Made by a program: the position numbers and the translations under genes. The notes under the pieces were generated by a model. It saw only the letters and a list, made by a program, of their open reading frames with translations. It searched no databases and was not told the origin of the DNA. From IMG/VR virus record IMGVR_UViG_3300032288_001159, positions 1 to 22,302 of that record: DNA of 22,302 bases. One strand, given 5' to 3'. Source of the DNA: a virus. This document shows, one piece after another, positions 15,083 through 20,568 of this stretch; position 1 is the stretch's first letter, and every line of letters begins with the position of its first letter.

Positions 15083-15242
15083 AGCTGGTGAGGAGAACTC
15101 ACTAGGTCATCTTAAGCGTGCCACACACTGGCACGACAAATGCGAATACGAAGGAGACTGTGGATGTCAACACAAGACTGGTCCAGGGTGGTTCGTAAGC
15201 AAAGGTTCAAAGGTGGGACTGATACAAACACAATCCCCATAG
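15060..15242 (+). CDS. Small Cys/His-rich zinc protein
   Basis: TTG at 15060 (7 nt after GGAG) gives 60 aa; TTG at 15054 is possible but too close to that site. The sequence ICQNCRKAGEENSLGHLKRA followed by HWHDKCEYEGDCGCQHKTG carries CxxC, then His and Cys residues and a CGC pair, so it should bind one zinc ion. No family is recognised beyond similar actinophage mini-proteins. It overlaps the primase zinc-domain gene by 79 nt in another frame, so the C-terminal third is in dual-coded DNA. Confidence 0.6.
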   Translation: MICQNCRKAGEENSLGHLKRATHWHDKCEYEGDCGCQHKTGPGWFVSKGSKVGLIQTQSP

Positions 15243-15541
15243 GACCTATTGTTGCTAACTATGGTGGCGAAGTAAGAGAAGGCAAAGCTTCTTCTGTACG
15301 GTGTTGTTTACACAACGACAGTAGAAAATCAGCAGTAATAAATACAGTAGATAATTTGTACTACTGCCACACCTGCGGTAAAGGTGGCAATGCGGTCAAT
15401 GTTGTAATGATAATAGAGAACTTGGAGTTTAAGGATGGCCTCAAACGTGCAGTCGAAATTGCTACTGGAAGCGGCAATCCAATACGCTCAGGAAATAAGT
15501 CCAGAGGTGCTAGTCGCCCTCGAAGAACGTGGGATATCTGA
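15164..15541 (+). CDS. Primase zinc-binding domain protein (DnaG N-terminal half, split gene)
   Basis: ATG 15164 is preceded by GAAGGAGACTGTGG, giving 125 aa. IGPIVANYGGEVREGKASSVRCCLHND and NTVDNLYYCHTCGKGGNAVN form a CHC2-type zinc finger: Cys47, His50, Cys68, Cys71. The following EFKDGLKRAVEIA matches the helix after this finger in DnaG. The family's zinc domain recognises the template trinucleotide for primer synthesis. The protein stops after about 125 residues with a basic tail (KSRGASRPRRTWDI), and the catalytic half continues in a separate frame. Upstream it overlaps the mini zinc protein, downstream the Toprim gene by 107 nt. Confidence 0.85.
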   Translation: MSTQDWSRVVRKQRFKGGTDTNTIPIGPIVANYGGEVREGKASSVRCCLHNDSRKSAVINTVDNLYYCHTCGKGGNAVNVVMIIENLEFKDGLKRAVEIATGSGNPIRSGNKSRGASRPRRTWDI

Positions 15542-16088
15542 ACAGGTAGCTGCACGCTTTCAACTAGGTACCGTTACTAACCCCATCAATGGACACGAGA
15601 TGTATGAAGGATGGATCTCTATCCCATACATCACTGCATTAGGTGACTGCGTTGGCTTTAAGTTTAGACGAACAGATGATGGCAAACCTAAGTACGGTGG
15701 ACCTACCGGACAGAAGTCACATCTGTATAACGTTGCAGATATTATTTTACCTAGTCCATACATCATCATCTGTGAAGGTGAGTTAGATACAGTCATTGCA
15801 TCAGGTGTATTAGGACTAGCAGCAACAGGTGTACCTGGAGTTGCTGCTTGGAAGTCACACTTTCCTAAACTTTATAACGGTTACGACACTGTATTTGTGG
15901 TGGGAGATAACGACATTAAAGAAGATGGTTCTAATCCTGGAGCTGAGTTTTCTAAGCGTGTCGCAAGTGAGGTGATGAACAGCACTATTGTATCCTTACC
16001 AGCAGGAATGGACATAACAGACTATTACCTTGCAAACGGGGCAGAAGCGACACGACGAGTATTAATTGGAGGATATGCTGGTGAATGA
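15435..16088 (+). CDS. Primase Toprim/catalytic protein (DnaG C-terminal half, split gene)
   Basis: A 217-aa protein equal to the RNA-polymerase part of DnaG-type primases. VLVALEERGISEQVAARFQLG and WISIPYITALGDCVGFKFRR, KPKYGGPTGQKSHLYN match the N-terminal subdomain. IICEGELDTVIASG contains the Toprim glutamate (Glu114), and VVGDNDIKEDGSNPGAEF the DxD metal site (Asp158, Asp160). No helicase domain is attached. It has its own site, GGAG 7 nt before ATG 15435, so separate translation is more likely than frameshifting. The start lies 107 nt inside the zinc-domain gene. Confidence 0.88.
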   Translation: MASNVQSKLLLEAAIQYAQEISPEVLVALEERGISEQVAARFQLGTVTNPINGHEMYEGWISIPYITALGDCVGFKFRRTDDGKPKYGGPTGQKSHLYNVADIILPSPYIIICEGELDTVIASGVLGLAATGVPGVAAWKSHFPKLYNGYDTVFVVGDNDIKEDGSNPGAEFSKRVASEVMNSTIVSLPAGMDITDYYLANGAEATRRVLIGGYAGE

Positions 16089-16482
16089 CAAAGGACGAGT
16101 GGATCATAATGTTACAGACTTTGCAGCATATGGGCTTTCAGATCTTAGAAGCCAATTACCAGAGCGAACAGGTGTTGATAAGACCAACACCAACAAGATA
16201 ACTGATGAGTTTGTTACCGATGTATGGCGCATCTTGGATGCAGCAGGCAATCTTCTCATTAAGAAACACCACGACTACGGTCCTAAGAACATTAGCCTTA
16301 GTCCAGGTGGACCACTTAATGGTTTGCGTGTACGTATGTGGGATAAGGTCGCCCGAATTAATAACCTTATTGATTCTAACGTTAACCCTAGCAATGAATC
16401 TTTGCGTGATAGTTTCATTGACCTTCTAAACTACTCAGCTATTGCAATGATGGTGCTAGATGGAACGTGGCCCGAAGAGTGA
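16081..16482 (+). CDS. MazG-like / DUF1599-type nucleotide-associated protein
   Basis: GTG 16081 (8 nt after GGAGG) gives 133 aa; ATG 16075 and TTG 16066 are too close to that site. LIKKHHDYGPKNI (59-71), GGPLNGLRVRMWDKVARI (76-93) and ESLRDSFIDLLNYSAIAMMVLDG (106-128) form the all-alpha pattern of the DUF1599 / nucleotide-modification-associated family, with acidic residues (Asp65, Asp88, Glu106, Asp110, Asp114) suited to metal binding as in MazG-type NTP pyrophosphohydrolases. In phages such proteins clean or shape the nucleotide pool, or accompany DNA modification. The start overlaps the primase stop by 8 nt. Confidence 0.78.
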   Translation: MNDKGRVDHNVTDFAAYGLSDLRSQLPERTGVDKTNTNKITDEFVTDVWRILDAAGNLLIKKHHDYGPKNISLSPGGPLNGLRVRMWDKVARINNLIDSNVNPSNESLRDSFIDLLNYSAIAMMVLDGTWPEE

Positions 16483-17111
16483 AAGACTTACATCCAACCA
16501 TCTATGACTTAGTTCCACCTATGGCTTACAGTATCTTTAATAGATTCAAAGTCTGGGTAGAGAAAGAAGATATCCAACAGGAACTCTATCAATGGGCCAG
16601 TACACGCACTGATTACATCAACGAGCAGTTCAGTGAAACAGATCCAGAGAAACTCAAGCACAATGAGCAACGTCTAGCGTGGCAGATGAGGCGTGCAGCA
16701 GAGCGATACGCACGCAAAGAGAAAGCTACTAAGTCTGGCTATCAGATAACAGATGAAGCCTATTACGAGAACGCTACGCTGGCTCAGCTTCTACCCTTTG
16801 TTATTGCCTCAGTCATTGACGGTACTGTATTAGAACAGGCACAAGAGATGCTTAAAGATGGGCAACCACGTGGCTCATCATCTCCAGCAGAAGGCGGCAA
16901 CTTGCTTGCTACCCTGCTCGATATTAAAAAAGGTTTTAATAAGATAGATATTAAAGATCAGACTATCCTGCGTCTGCGCTATCACGAGAACTTTACCCTT
17001 GCACAGATAGCACATACCTTAAAGTGTGCTACATCTACTGCTGACCGTAGATGTACCCAAGCATTGCGTCGTTTACAGAATGAACTCGGTGGAGAATCTC
17101 CCTTCCGATGA
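16479..17111 (+). CDS. Sigma-factor-like protein with region-4 helix-turn-helix
   Basis: GTG 16479 overlaps the previous stop as GTGA (210 aa); an upstream in-frame GTG at 16467 is the alternative. The N-terminal ~110 residues are helical (DIQQELYQWASTRTDYINEQ, LKHNEQRLAWQMRRAAERYA), with a Ser/Gly-rich linker around 130-142. The end KIDIKDQTILRLRYHENFTLAQIAHTLKCATSTADRRCTQALRRLQ is a clear sigma-70 region 4 with helix-turn-helix. A classical region 2 is not evident. It could redirect host RNA polymerase to phage promoters, such as the extended -10 sites in this window; this link is inference. Confidence 0.75.
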   Translation: MKDLHPTIYDLVPPMAYSIFNRFKVWVEKEDIQQELYQWASTRTDYINEQFSETDPEKLKHNEQRLAWQMRRAAERYARKEKATKSGYQITDEAYYENATLAQLLPFVIASVIDGTVLEQAQEMLKDGQPRGSSSPAEGGNLLATLLDIKKGFNKIDIKDQTILRLRYHENFTLAQIAHTLKCATSTADRRCTQALRRLQNELGGESPFR

Positions 17112-17491
17112 ACGAGCAGGAGTTATTTAATCATCTAAAGTCTGAGATGTATCCGGACTTAGTAAAGAGTGAAGGTACCTATGACTCCTTTGACTGCATA
17201 AGTGATAAAGCTGGTCACTTTATAGAGTTGAAGTGTCGCCAGACACACTACGCTGACTTGCTTATTGAGCAGATGAAGTACCGCGCTCTTATAGAACAAG
17301 CAACGCAGCGCAATCTGCTCCCTTTCTATATCAACTCTACGCCACAAGGTATTTATTCTTTTGACTTAACTGAGATAGCAGAACCAGAGTGGGTGAGTCA
17401 CCTGATGCCAGCCAGCACTGAGTTTGAAAACCGTGCCAAAGTACAGAAGTTAGTTGGTTATCTACTAATAGAAGAGGGAATTAGATTGTGA
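17108..17491 (+). CDS. Small PD-(D/E)XK-like nuclease or related protein
   Basis: A 127-aa protein starting at an ATGA overlap. SFDCISDKAGHFIELKCRQTHYADLLIEQMKY contains Asp29 and Glu40-x-Lys42, the D...ExK layout of restriction-endonuclease-fold nucleases, followed by the expected helix. A C-terminal part (LTEIAEPEWVSHLMPASTEFEN) is not diagnostic. The neighbours (sigma-like gene upstream, zinc ribbon downstream) are standard in actinophages. The nuclease reading is based on a short motif only. Confidence 0.66.
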   Translation: MNEQELFNHLKSEMYPDLVKSEGTYDSFDCISDKAGHFIELKCRQTHYADLLIEQMKYRALIEQATQRNLLPFYINSTPQGIYSFDLTEIAEPEWVSHLMPASTEFENRAKVQKLVGYLLIEEGIRL

Positions 17492-17667
17492 CTTATGAAT
17501 ATGAGTGTCCAGGATGCGGAGATGTTCGCCTCATCCAACGCAAAATGACTGACCCAGAAGAAACTTTAATGTGCGACAACTGCGACACTACTTTTATTCG
17601 CAAGTGGTCTGTTCCAAGTATTACTTTTAACGCGCCCGGCTTCTATTCTACTGATAACAAAAAGTAA
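17488..17667 (+). CDS. FmdB-like zinc ribbon protein
   Basis: GTG 17488 overlaps the previous stop (GTGA) and has GAAGAGGGAATTAGATT upstream. It encodes 59 residues: TYEYECPGCGDVRLIQRKM and LMCDNCDTTFIRKWSVPSIT, giving two CxxC knuckles as in FmdB/putative regulatory zinc ribbons, then FNAPGFYSTDNKK, an ending common to actinophage members ('GFYSTD'). The function is not known; regulatory or nucleic acid-binding roles are proposed for the family. It is the last gene of the rightward operon, directly before the terminator. Confidence 0.82.
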   Translation: MTYEYECPGCGDVRLIQRKMTDPEETLMCDNCDTTFIRKWSVPSITFNAPGFYSTDNKK

Positions 17668-17699
17668 AACCCCACTGCAAGGAAACTAAAACAGTGGGG
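17661..17699. terminator. Bidirectional terminator between convergent operons
   Basis: CCCCACTG (17670-17677) pairs with CAGTGGGG (17692-17699), an 8-bp perfect stem with a 14-nt loop. Read leftward it is followed by TTTTACTTTTTG, a good T tract, so it should stop the minus-strand operon ending at 17740. Read rightward it starts 3 nt after the zinc ribbon stop but has no T tract, so it is weaker in that direction. Confidence 0.75.
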
Positions 17700-17739
17700 C
17701 CTTACCTACCGAACAGAGAGGCTAGATTAGTTTAGCACC

Positions 17740-18180
17740 TCAGTAGTAGTTGTGTCTATCGTGGAAAGCTCTGGCCCTACACGGTGTGTCGTATCTTCCA
17801 GAAATGTAAATAAGACCTTTAAGGATTTGTTCTCTAGGGTCGTGGCTTCTCTCTCCAAGTAATTGAGCAATTCCGTAAGCCGAGCTAAGGATTCTTCCTT
17901 GCCCATCCCTTGAACGGGCGTGGTGGTCAAACCTGCTTTCACGGGTCCAAAGGGAGACAAGGCACGCCTGTTCACGCTTTCCCCACCCGTATAAGATGTA
18001 AGCGTAACGCTTGGATACTCGTATGTTCTCACGTTTTTCTACCCCACTTGCTTTTGCTTCTTTTACGACTAGATTTTTTGGGTGCTCTACCGCCTGATGT
18101 ACCGGTTCGGGTGCGAACACCCACAGTAACGTAAGTACTATCGTCAATAGCAAACCACTTAACACCTTGCTCTTCATCAA
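17740..18180 (-). CDS. Membrane-anchored or secreted lytic transglycosylase-like protein
   Basis: A 146-aa protein. Residues 5-24 (KVLSGLLLTIVLTLLWVFAP) are a signal peptide or membrane anchor. The C-terminal domain reads YAYILYGWGKREQACLVSLW, then TRESRFDHHARS with the catalytic Glu81, SSAYGIAQLLG (101-109) and GLIYISGRYDTPCRARAFHD, ending HNYY. This is the short SLT-type pattern known from actinobacterial and actinophage transglycosylases ('RYGTP..A..FH..H.WY'). It would cleave peptidoglycan glycan strands outside the membrane. GGAGGAGAAAGAGTTTG precedes the double ATG. The first 152 nt overlap the upstream gene in another frame. It is the distal gene of the leftward operon and is separate from the late lysis genes. 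Confidence 0.82.
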   Translation of the reverse strand: MMKSKVLSGLLLTIVLTLLWVFAPEPVHQAVEHPKNLVVKEAKASGVEKRENIRVSKRYAYILYGWGKREQACLVSLWTRESRFDHHARSRDGQGRILSSAYGIAQLLGERSHDPREQILKGLIYISGRYDTPCRARAFHDRHNYY

Positions 18181-18316
18181 ACTCTTTCTCCTCCTCCAGA
18201 TACTCTTTATAAAGCTCCGGGTATTGGTGTGAGAGGCGCACTAGAGCACGGTCCCTCGCTCGTCTGTAATTACGGTATGAAATAGATTGAGATGCGCTTA
18301 CCTGCCTATTCTCCAT
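18029..18316 (-). CDS. Conserved actinophage-type protein of unknown function
   Basis: A 95-aa protein. SYRNYRRARDRALVRLSHQYPELYKEYLEEEKEFDEEQGVKW is helical and resembles actinophage proteins containing 'YRRARDRAL.RL....PE.Y...LE.EK..DE..GKKW', known to me only as hypothetical. The C-terminus is basic and low complexity (GGRAPKKSSRKRSKSKWGRK) and lies in the DNA shared with the transglycosylase. GAGGATAGGTTTA, located inside the micro-ORF upstream, is its ribosome binding site. The basic tail could bind nucleic acid. Confidence 0.68.
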   Translation of the reverse strand: MENRQVSASQSISYRNYRRARDRALVRLSHQYPELYKEYLEEEKEFDEEQGVKWFAIDDSTYVTVGVRTRTGTSGGRAPKKSSRKRSKSKWGRKT

Positions 18317-18383
18317 TAAACCTATCCTCTGCTACTAGCAACAAGTAGAAGAGTACCATCACCCCTATTATTCCAAGAATCAT
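18306..18383 (-). CDS. 25-residue single-span membrane microprotein
   Basis: ATG 18383 overlaps the stop of the upstream gene (ATGA), and the frame ends at 18306 after 25 residues: MILGIIGVMVLFYLLLVAED, then RFNGE. Residues 2-18 form one membrane helix. AGGTGTCCT precedes the ATG. It overlaps the next start by 11 nt and contains its ribosome binding site. It is too small for standard gene callers. Coupled overlaps on both sides support translation, though it could simply be a translational relay. Confidence 0.5.
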   Translation of the reverse strand: MILGIIGVMVLFYLLLVAEDRFNGE

Positions 18384-18631
18384 AGGACACCTGCCAGCGT
18401 AGCAAATACAATCTTGGTAATATCTATTGGTTGCCCCACCAACATCGCCTCTTCATCGTCTGCGTCCCACGCTGATACCAATAAACGTGAGTTTACCGGA
18501 CTGCGGCGTAGCCATTGAACTGCCTCTACCGGGTCATTCCCGCCCCACTCTGCTATCCCTTGGCTATCCACCACCTCATAAAAGGTAAATAGGGGTGATA
18601 CTTTTGGGTGAAAGGCTATTACTTCACTCAT
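18380..18631 (-). CDS. Small conserved phage protein of unknown function
   Basis: ATG 18631 (83 aa), preceded by AAAAGGGTTTGGCA; a TTG at 18637 is possible. VIAFHPKVSPLFTFYEVVDS and QGIAEWGGNDPVEAVQWLRR, then SPVNSRLLVSAWDADDEEAM, LVGQPIDITKIV give an alpha/beta protein with no known motif. 'EWGG.dP.eA..WLR..p....LvSaWd.D.ed' resembles hypothetical proteins of other actinophages. It overlaps the upstream gene by 8 nt and the microprotein by 4 nt. Confidence 0.65.
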   Translation of the reverse strand: MSEVIAFHPKVSPLFTFYEVVDSQGIAEWGGNDPVEAVQWLRRSPVNSRLLVSAWDADDEEAMLVGQPIDITKIVFATLAGVL

Positions 18632-18803
18632 TGCCAAACCCTTTTACTCTTGATAGCGCATAAACCATACGCTCCAGGTTCTTCATAGCTTCGCGTGAGT
18701 CTGCTTCTTCTAGCTGTTTCAAAGCAGTCTCCTTACACAAGTCTGCCTTAGCCTGCCAATATTCTTTCGTAGGTTCAAACATTTTTTCCCTTTCCCTATC
18801 CAT
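18624..18803 (-). CDS. Small helical protein of unknown function
   Basis: ATG 18803 overlaps the previous stop (TAATG) and gives 59 aa (MDREREKMFEPTKEYWQAKA...). ATG 18782, after AAAGGGAAAAA, is an equally good start giving MFEPTKEYW. The rest (DLCKETALKQLEEADSREAM, KNLERMVYALSRVKG) is two charged helices. No domain is recognised; a coiled coil is likely. Confidence 0.6.
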   Translation of the reverse strand: MDREREKMFEPTKEYWQAKADLCKETALKQLEEADSREAMKNLERMVYALSRVKGFGNE

Positions 18804-18934
18804 TATTTCCAAGGGGCATAGACAACTTCGTTGTCCCACCCGCATTTATAACACCGGAACCAATAGGTCCCATTATAGTTTTCATAGTCCTCATTCTCTG
18901 CCTCGCACCCATCATAGGTGCAGATTACTGCCAT
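18803..18934 (-). CDS. Mini zinc-ribbon protein
   Basis: This 43-aa frame opens with MAVICTYDGCEAENEDYENY and ends with NGTYWFRCYKCGWDNEVV, YAPWK. The four cysteines (5, 10, 30, 33) in C-x4-C and C-x2-C arrangement should bind zinc. The ATG overlaps the upstream stop as TAATG and is preceded by AGAGATGGCAAGTA, a member of the shared start motif of this block. Function unknown. Confidence 0.65.
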   Translation of the reverse strand: MAVICTYDGCEAENEDYENYNGTYWFRCYKCGWDNEVVYAPWK

Positions 18935-19083
18935 TACTTGCCATCTCTTTGATTAGGTAAACAAGGTACGCAATAAGCGTATAAAGGATTATTAACCTCG
19001 CCCGTACTATCTGCCCATACACTATCGTCTAGTTCTATTTCATTTTTGCATACATAGCAAGGTACTGTATCTAATTTACTCAT
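18934..19083 (-). CDS. Mini zinc-finger protein
   Basis: A 49-aa frame: MSKLDTVPCYVCKNEIELDD, SVWADSTGEVNNPLYAYCVP, CLPNQRDGK. Cys9, Cys12, Cys38 and Cys41 form two CxxC knuckles of a treble-clef or ribbon-like finger. AGAGAGGGCAAGTAA lies directly before the ATG. It ends in GK because its last codons GGC AAG TAA are also part of the next gene's start motif. Function unknown. Confidence 0.65.
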   Translation of the reverse strand: MSKLDTVPCYVCKNEIELDDSVWADSTGEVNNPLYAYCVPCLPNQRDGK

Positions 19084-19096
19084 TTACTTGCCCTCT

Positions 19097-19393
19097 CTAG
19101 TAGTTCATTCTGTAGTAGTTGATAGCCCACTCATAAAGTGCGCCCTCTGTTACCGGTATATCTTCATCGTCTGTAAAGTATTTAACGGTAATTTCGTTAA
19201 GGTCTAAGTCCTCTTGTATCTGTACCCCGTCGCTATCTGTAAAGAATAGAGACATAAGCGCAAACCGATTAGGTCCCTGCTCGGCGTGAAGAATAGGGTT
19301 ACTATCGGCTAAGTCATCATCATCGTCTAGCTTGCCCCTCTCCTCATCCGTAAGAGCTATAATCTGTGCTGTACGTTCTTGTAAATTATTCAT
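19097..19393 (-). CDS. Acidic protein of unknown function
   Basis: A 98-aa protein with an unusual acidic content: LTDEERGKLDDDDDLADSNP near residues 14-33, and FFTDSDGVQIQEDLDLNEIT, VKYFTDDEDIPVTEGALYEW later. The second half may be a small alpha/beta fold. AAAGGTGAATA precedes the ATG, which overlaps the previous stop by 8 nt. Small acidic early phage proteins can mimic DNA or bind host nucleoid or polymerase proteins; nothing specific supports that here beyond charge. Confidence 0.65.
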   Translation of the reverse strand: MNNLQERTAQIIALTDEERGKLDDDDDLADSNPILHAEQGPNRFALMSLFFTDSDGVQIQEDLDLNEITVKYFTDDEDIPVTEGALYEWAINYYRMNY

Positions 19394-19583
19394 TATTCAC
19401 CTTTTCATACTCGGTTGTATTGTGGTAGCAATCTTCGTGGTCCTCAACACAATTACAATTATCTTCACCGCAAGGACAATCTTCACCGTCGAAATGTGCG
19501 CTGTATTTTTCTTCTGCCTCCTCCTCGGAATTGGCAGAAATTGTTAGTACTTGCGTCACAATTTCCATTACGTAAGTTTTCAT
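19386..19583 (-). CDS. Small acidic Cys-rich protein
   Basis: ATG 19583 directly follows AAGGAGAGGGCA and gives 65 aa; the longer frame to 19655 lacks such a site. MKTYVMEIVTQVLTISANSE is a beta-alpha start resembling small phage proteins of the 'x.Y.V.v...v.isAnseEEA' type, in which EEAEEKYSAHFDG forms a helix. The tail EDCPCGEDNCNCVEDHEDCY has five cysteines and two histidines and could bind metal. Unknown function. Confidence 0.68.
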   Translation of the reverse strand: MKTYVMEIVTQVLTISANSEEEAEEKYSAHFDGEDCPCGEDNCNCVEDHEDCYHNTTEYEKVNNE

Positions 19584-19593
19584 TGCCCTCTCC

Positions 19594-19779
19594 TTAAATC
19601 GTAGGAAAAGAGTCACCGTGAGCTGCGATAAAGTCCTCAAACTTATCATCGCCATCGCTTACGCCCTCTTCTTCCATTGCTTTCTTAATAAGTGGATTAT
19701 CGGTATCTATAATTGTGAGACAGTCGCCCTCCACAATTTGCCACCAATCCCCGTTTAGGTTAGTTGCATATTTCGCCAT
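19594..19779 (-). CDS. Small acidic protein of unknown function
   Basis: ATG 19779 follows GGAGGGCAAGGCA (61 aa); the longer frame to 19824 has no such signal. MAKYATNLNGDWWQIVEGDC, LTIIDTDNPLIKKAMEEEGV, SDGDDKFEDFIAAHGDSFPT. Net acidic, one cysteine, no known motif. Its stop lies just before the ribosome binding site of the following gene. Confidence 0.62.
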   Translation of the reverse strand: MAKYATNLNGDWWQIVEGDCLTIIDTDNPLIKKAMEEEGVSDGDDKFEDFIAAHGDSFPTI

Positions 19780-19823
19780 TGCCTTGCCCTCCATTATTTT
19801 TATAAGGTAATTTACCTCTCGCA

Positions 19824-19858
19824 CTCACCCTCCTCCACTACCGATAGAAGAGAGTGAG
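19824..19858 (-). other. Hairpin in the 113-nt gap before the 19779 gene
   Basis: CTCACCCTC (19824-19832) pairs with GAGAGTGAG (19850-19858) over 9 bp (one G-T pair on the minus-strand RNA) with a 17-nt loop. The gap 19780-19892 is the longest inside this leftward operon and has no gene. The hairpin may be an attenuator or an mRNA processing/protection element. AATAGGTAGTAT nearby resembles part of the promoter at 21616-21646. Confidence 0.4.
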
Positions 19859-19892
19859 CCCGGGTAGCATACTACCTATTGCGTACTATACC

Positions 19893-20063
19893 TTATTCTT
19901 CACCGCAATCGCATAAGTGGCCGCACGTGTAGCAGATATATGCCCCGCCCCACATTGCGTGATACCCGTAAGTACGGTATCCCTCACTATCCTGTACGTA
20001 ATAGCGCCCGTGCATATCTTGCTTAGCGCCATTCATCTCGCGTGTCTGCTCTAGTGTGCTCAC
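19893..20063 (-). CDS. Small Cys-rich protein
   Basis: GTG 20063 overlaps the upstream stop (GTGA) and follows GAGGAGGCGGGCAA. The frame encodes 56 residues: STLEQTREMNGAKQDMHGRY, YVQDSEGYRTYGYHAMWGGA, YICYTCGHLCDCGEE. Cys44, Cys47, Cys51 and Cys53 with His49 make a compact C-terminal zinc knuckle; 'GGAYICYTCGHLCDC' resembles ends of small actinophage proteins. Unknown function. Confidence 0.63.
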   Translation of the reverse strand: MSTLEQTREMNGAKQDMHGRYYVQDSEGYRTYGYHAMWGGAYICYTCGHLCDCGEE

Positions 20064-20209
20064 TTGCCCGCCTCCTCATATTCAATAGGGTCTAGATTAA
20101 CATCGTAGCTCACGCCACAATTAGGGCAATCTATCTTCATCATTGCCCCGTTACCGTATGCCTCTAGAGTAAGAGTAATCTCACTCTCGCAATCGTCGCA
20201 CTTATTCAT
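20060..20209 (-). CDS. Mini zinc-ribbon protein
   Basis: ATG 20209 after GGGAGGGGGCGGGCA gives 49 aa; the frame to 20242 would add a basic leader without its own site. MNKCDDCESEITLTLEAYGN, GAMMKIDCPNCGVSYDVNLD, PIEYEEAGK. CDDC and CPNC form a standard four-cysteine zinc ribbon. It ends in GK, again encoded by the GGGCAAGTGAG motif that starts the next gene. Confidence 0.68.
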   Translation of the reverse strand: MNKCDDCESEITLTLEAYGNGAMMKIDCPNCGVSYDVNLDPIEYEEAGK

Positions 20210-20300
20210 TGCCCGCCCCCTCCCTCTCTTTTTTATCTTCATAACCTACGGGAATAATCTTTACTATGCCCGCAGCTATAAGCGCCTCTAGTGCATCCAT
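20202..20300 (-). CDS. 32-residue small protein
   Basis: ATG 20300 overlaps the previous stop (TAATG), with GGAGGCGGTGGCGTA upstream. The product is MDALEALIAAGIVKIIPVGY, EDKKEREGAGNE: a short amphipathic helix and strand with a charged tail. The tail codons also form the ribosome binding site of the gene at 20209, which it overlaps by 8 nt. It may be a leader or relay ORF rather than a functional protein. Confidence 0.45.
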   Translation of the reverse strand: MDALEALIAAGIVKIIPVGYEDKKEREGAGNE

Positions 20301-20446
20301 TACGCCACCGCCTCCACCATTAGCCCGGCAAGCGCGTAAGCTTTTATAATTGCCCGCGCTCTTGCTGCTGTTAGCTCGCCCTCGCCTATAATCTCGCCCG
20401 TAACGGTATCGCGTAGGCGTATTAAGCTTTTAACTCTTGCGCTCAT
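20300..20446 (-). CDS. Small helical protein of unknown function
   Basis: ATG 20446 overlaps the upstream stop (TAATG) and follows GAGAGGGGGCAAGTA. The 48 residues MSARVKSLIRLRDTVTGEII, GEGELTAARARAIIKAYALA, GLMVEAVA form a beta-turn and one long Ala-rich helix. No domain is recognised. The strong start and coupled overlaps support it. Confidence 0.55.
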   Translation of the reverse strand: MSARVKSLIRLRDTVTGEIIGEGELTAARARAIIKAYALAGLMVEAVA

Positions 20447-20568
20447 TACTTGCCCCCTCTCGTTGCTGCTTTATGGTTAGCCCGCGTACACTTACCGCAC
20501 ACCTTATAAAGCGTAAAAGCTGTTAAAAGGTCTAACACTTGCCCGCATTGCTCGCACTTGCTGCTCAT
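20446..20568 (-). CDS. Mini zinc-finger protein
   Basis: ATG 20568 after GGAGGGCAAGAT gives 40 residues: MSSKCEQCGQVLDLLTAFTL, YKVCGKCTRANHKAATRGGK. CEQC and CGKC make a four-cysteine zinc knuckle followed by a basic tail, which suits nucleic acid binding. The stop overlaps the next start as TAATG, and the protein ends in GGK through the shared motif. Confidence 0.63.
   Translation of the reverse strand: MSSKCEQCGQVLDLLTAFTLYKVCGKCTRANHKAATRGGK

Noticed and set aside
17727-18032. A 101-codon minus-strand frame over the transglycosylase gene
   Set aside because: The other frame there has catalytic motifs of a transglycosylase and a signal peptide; this frame has no recognisable domain and would conflict with it.
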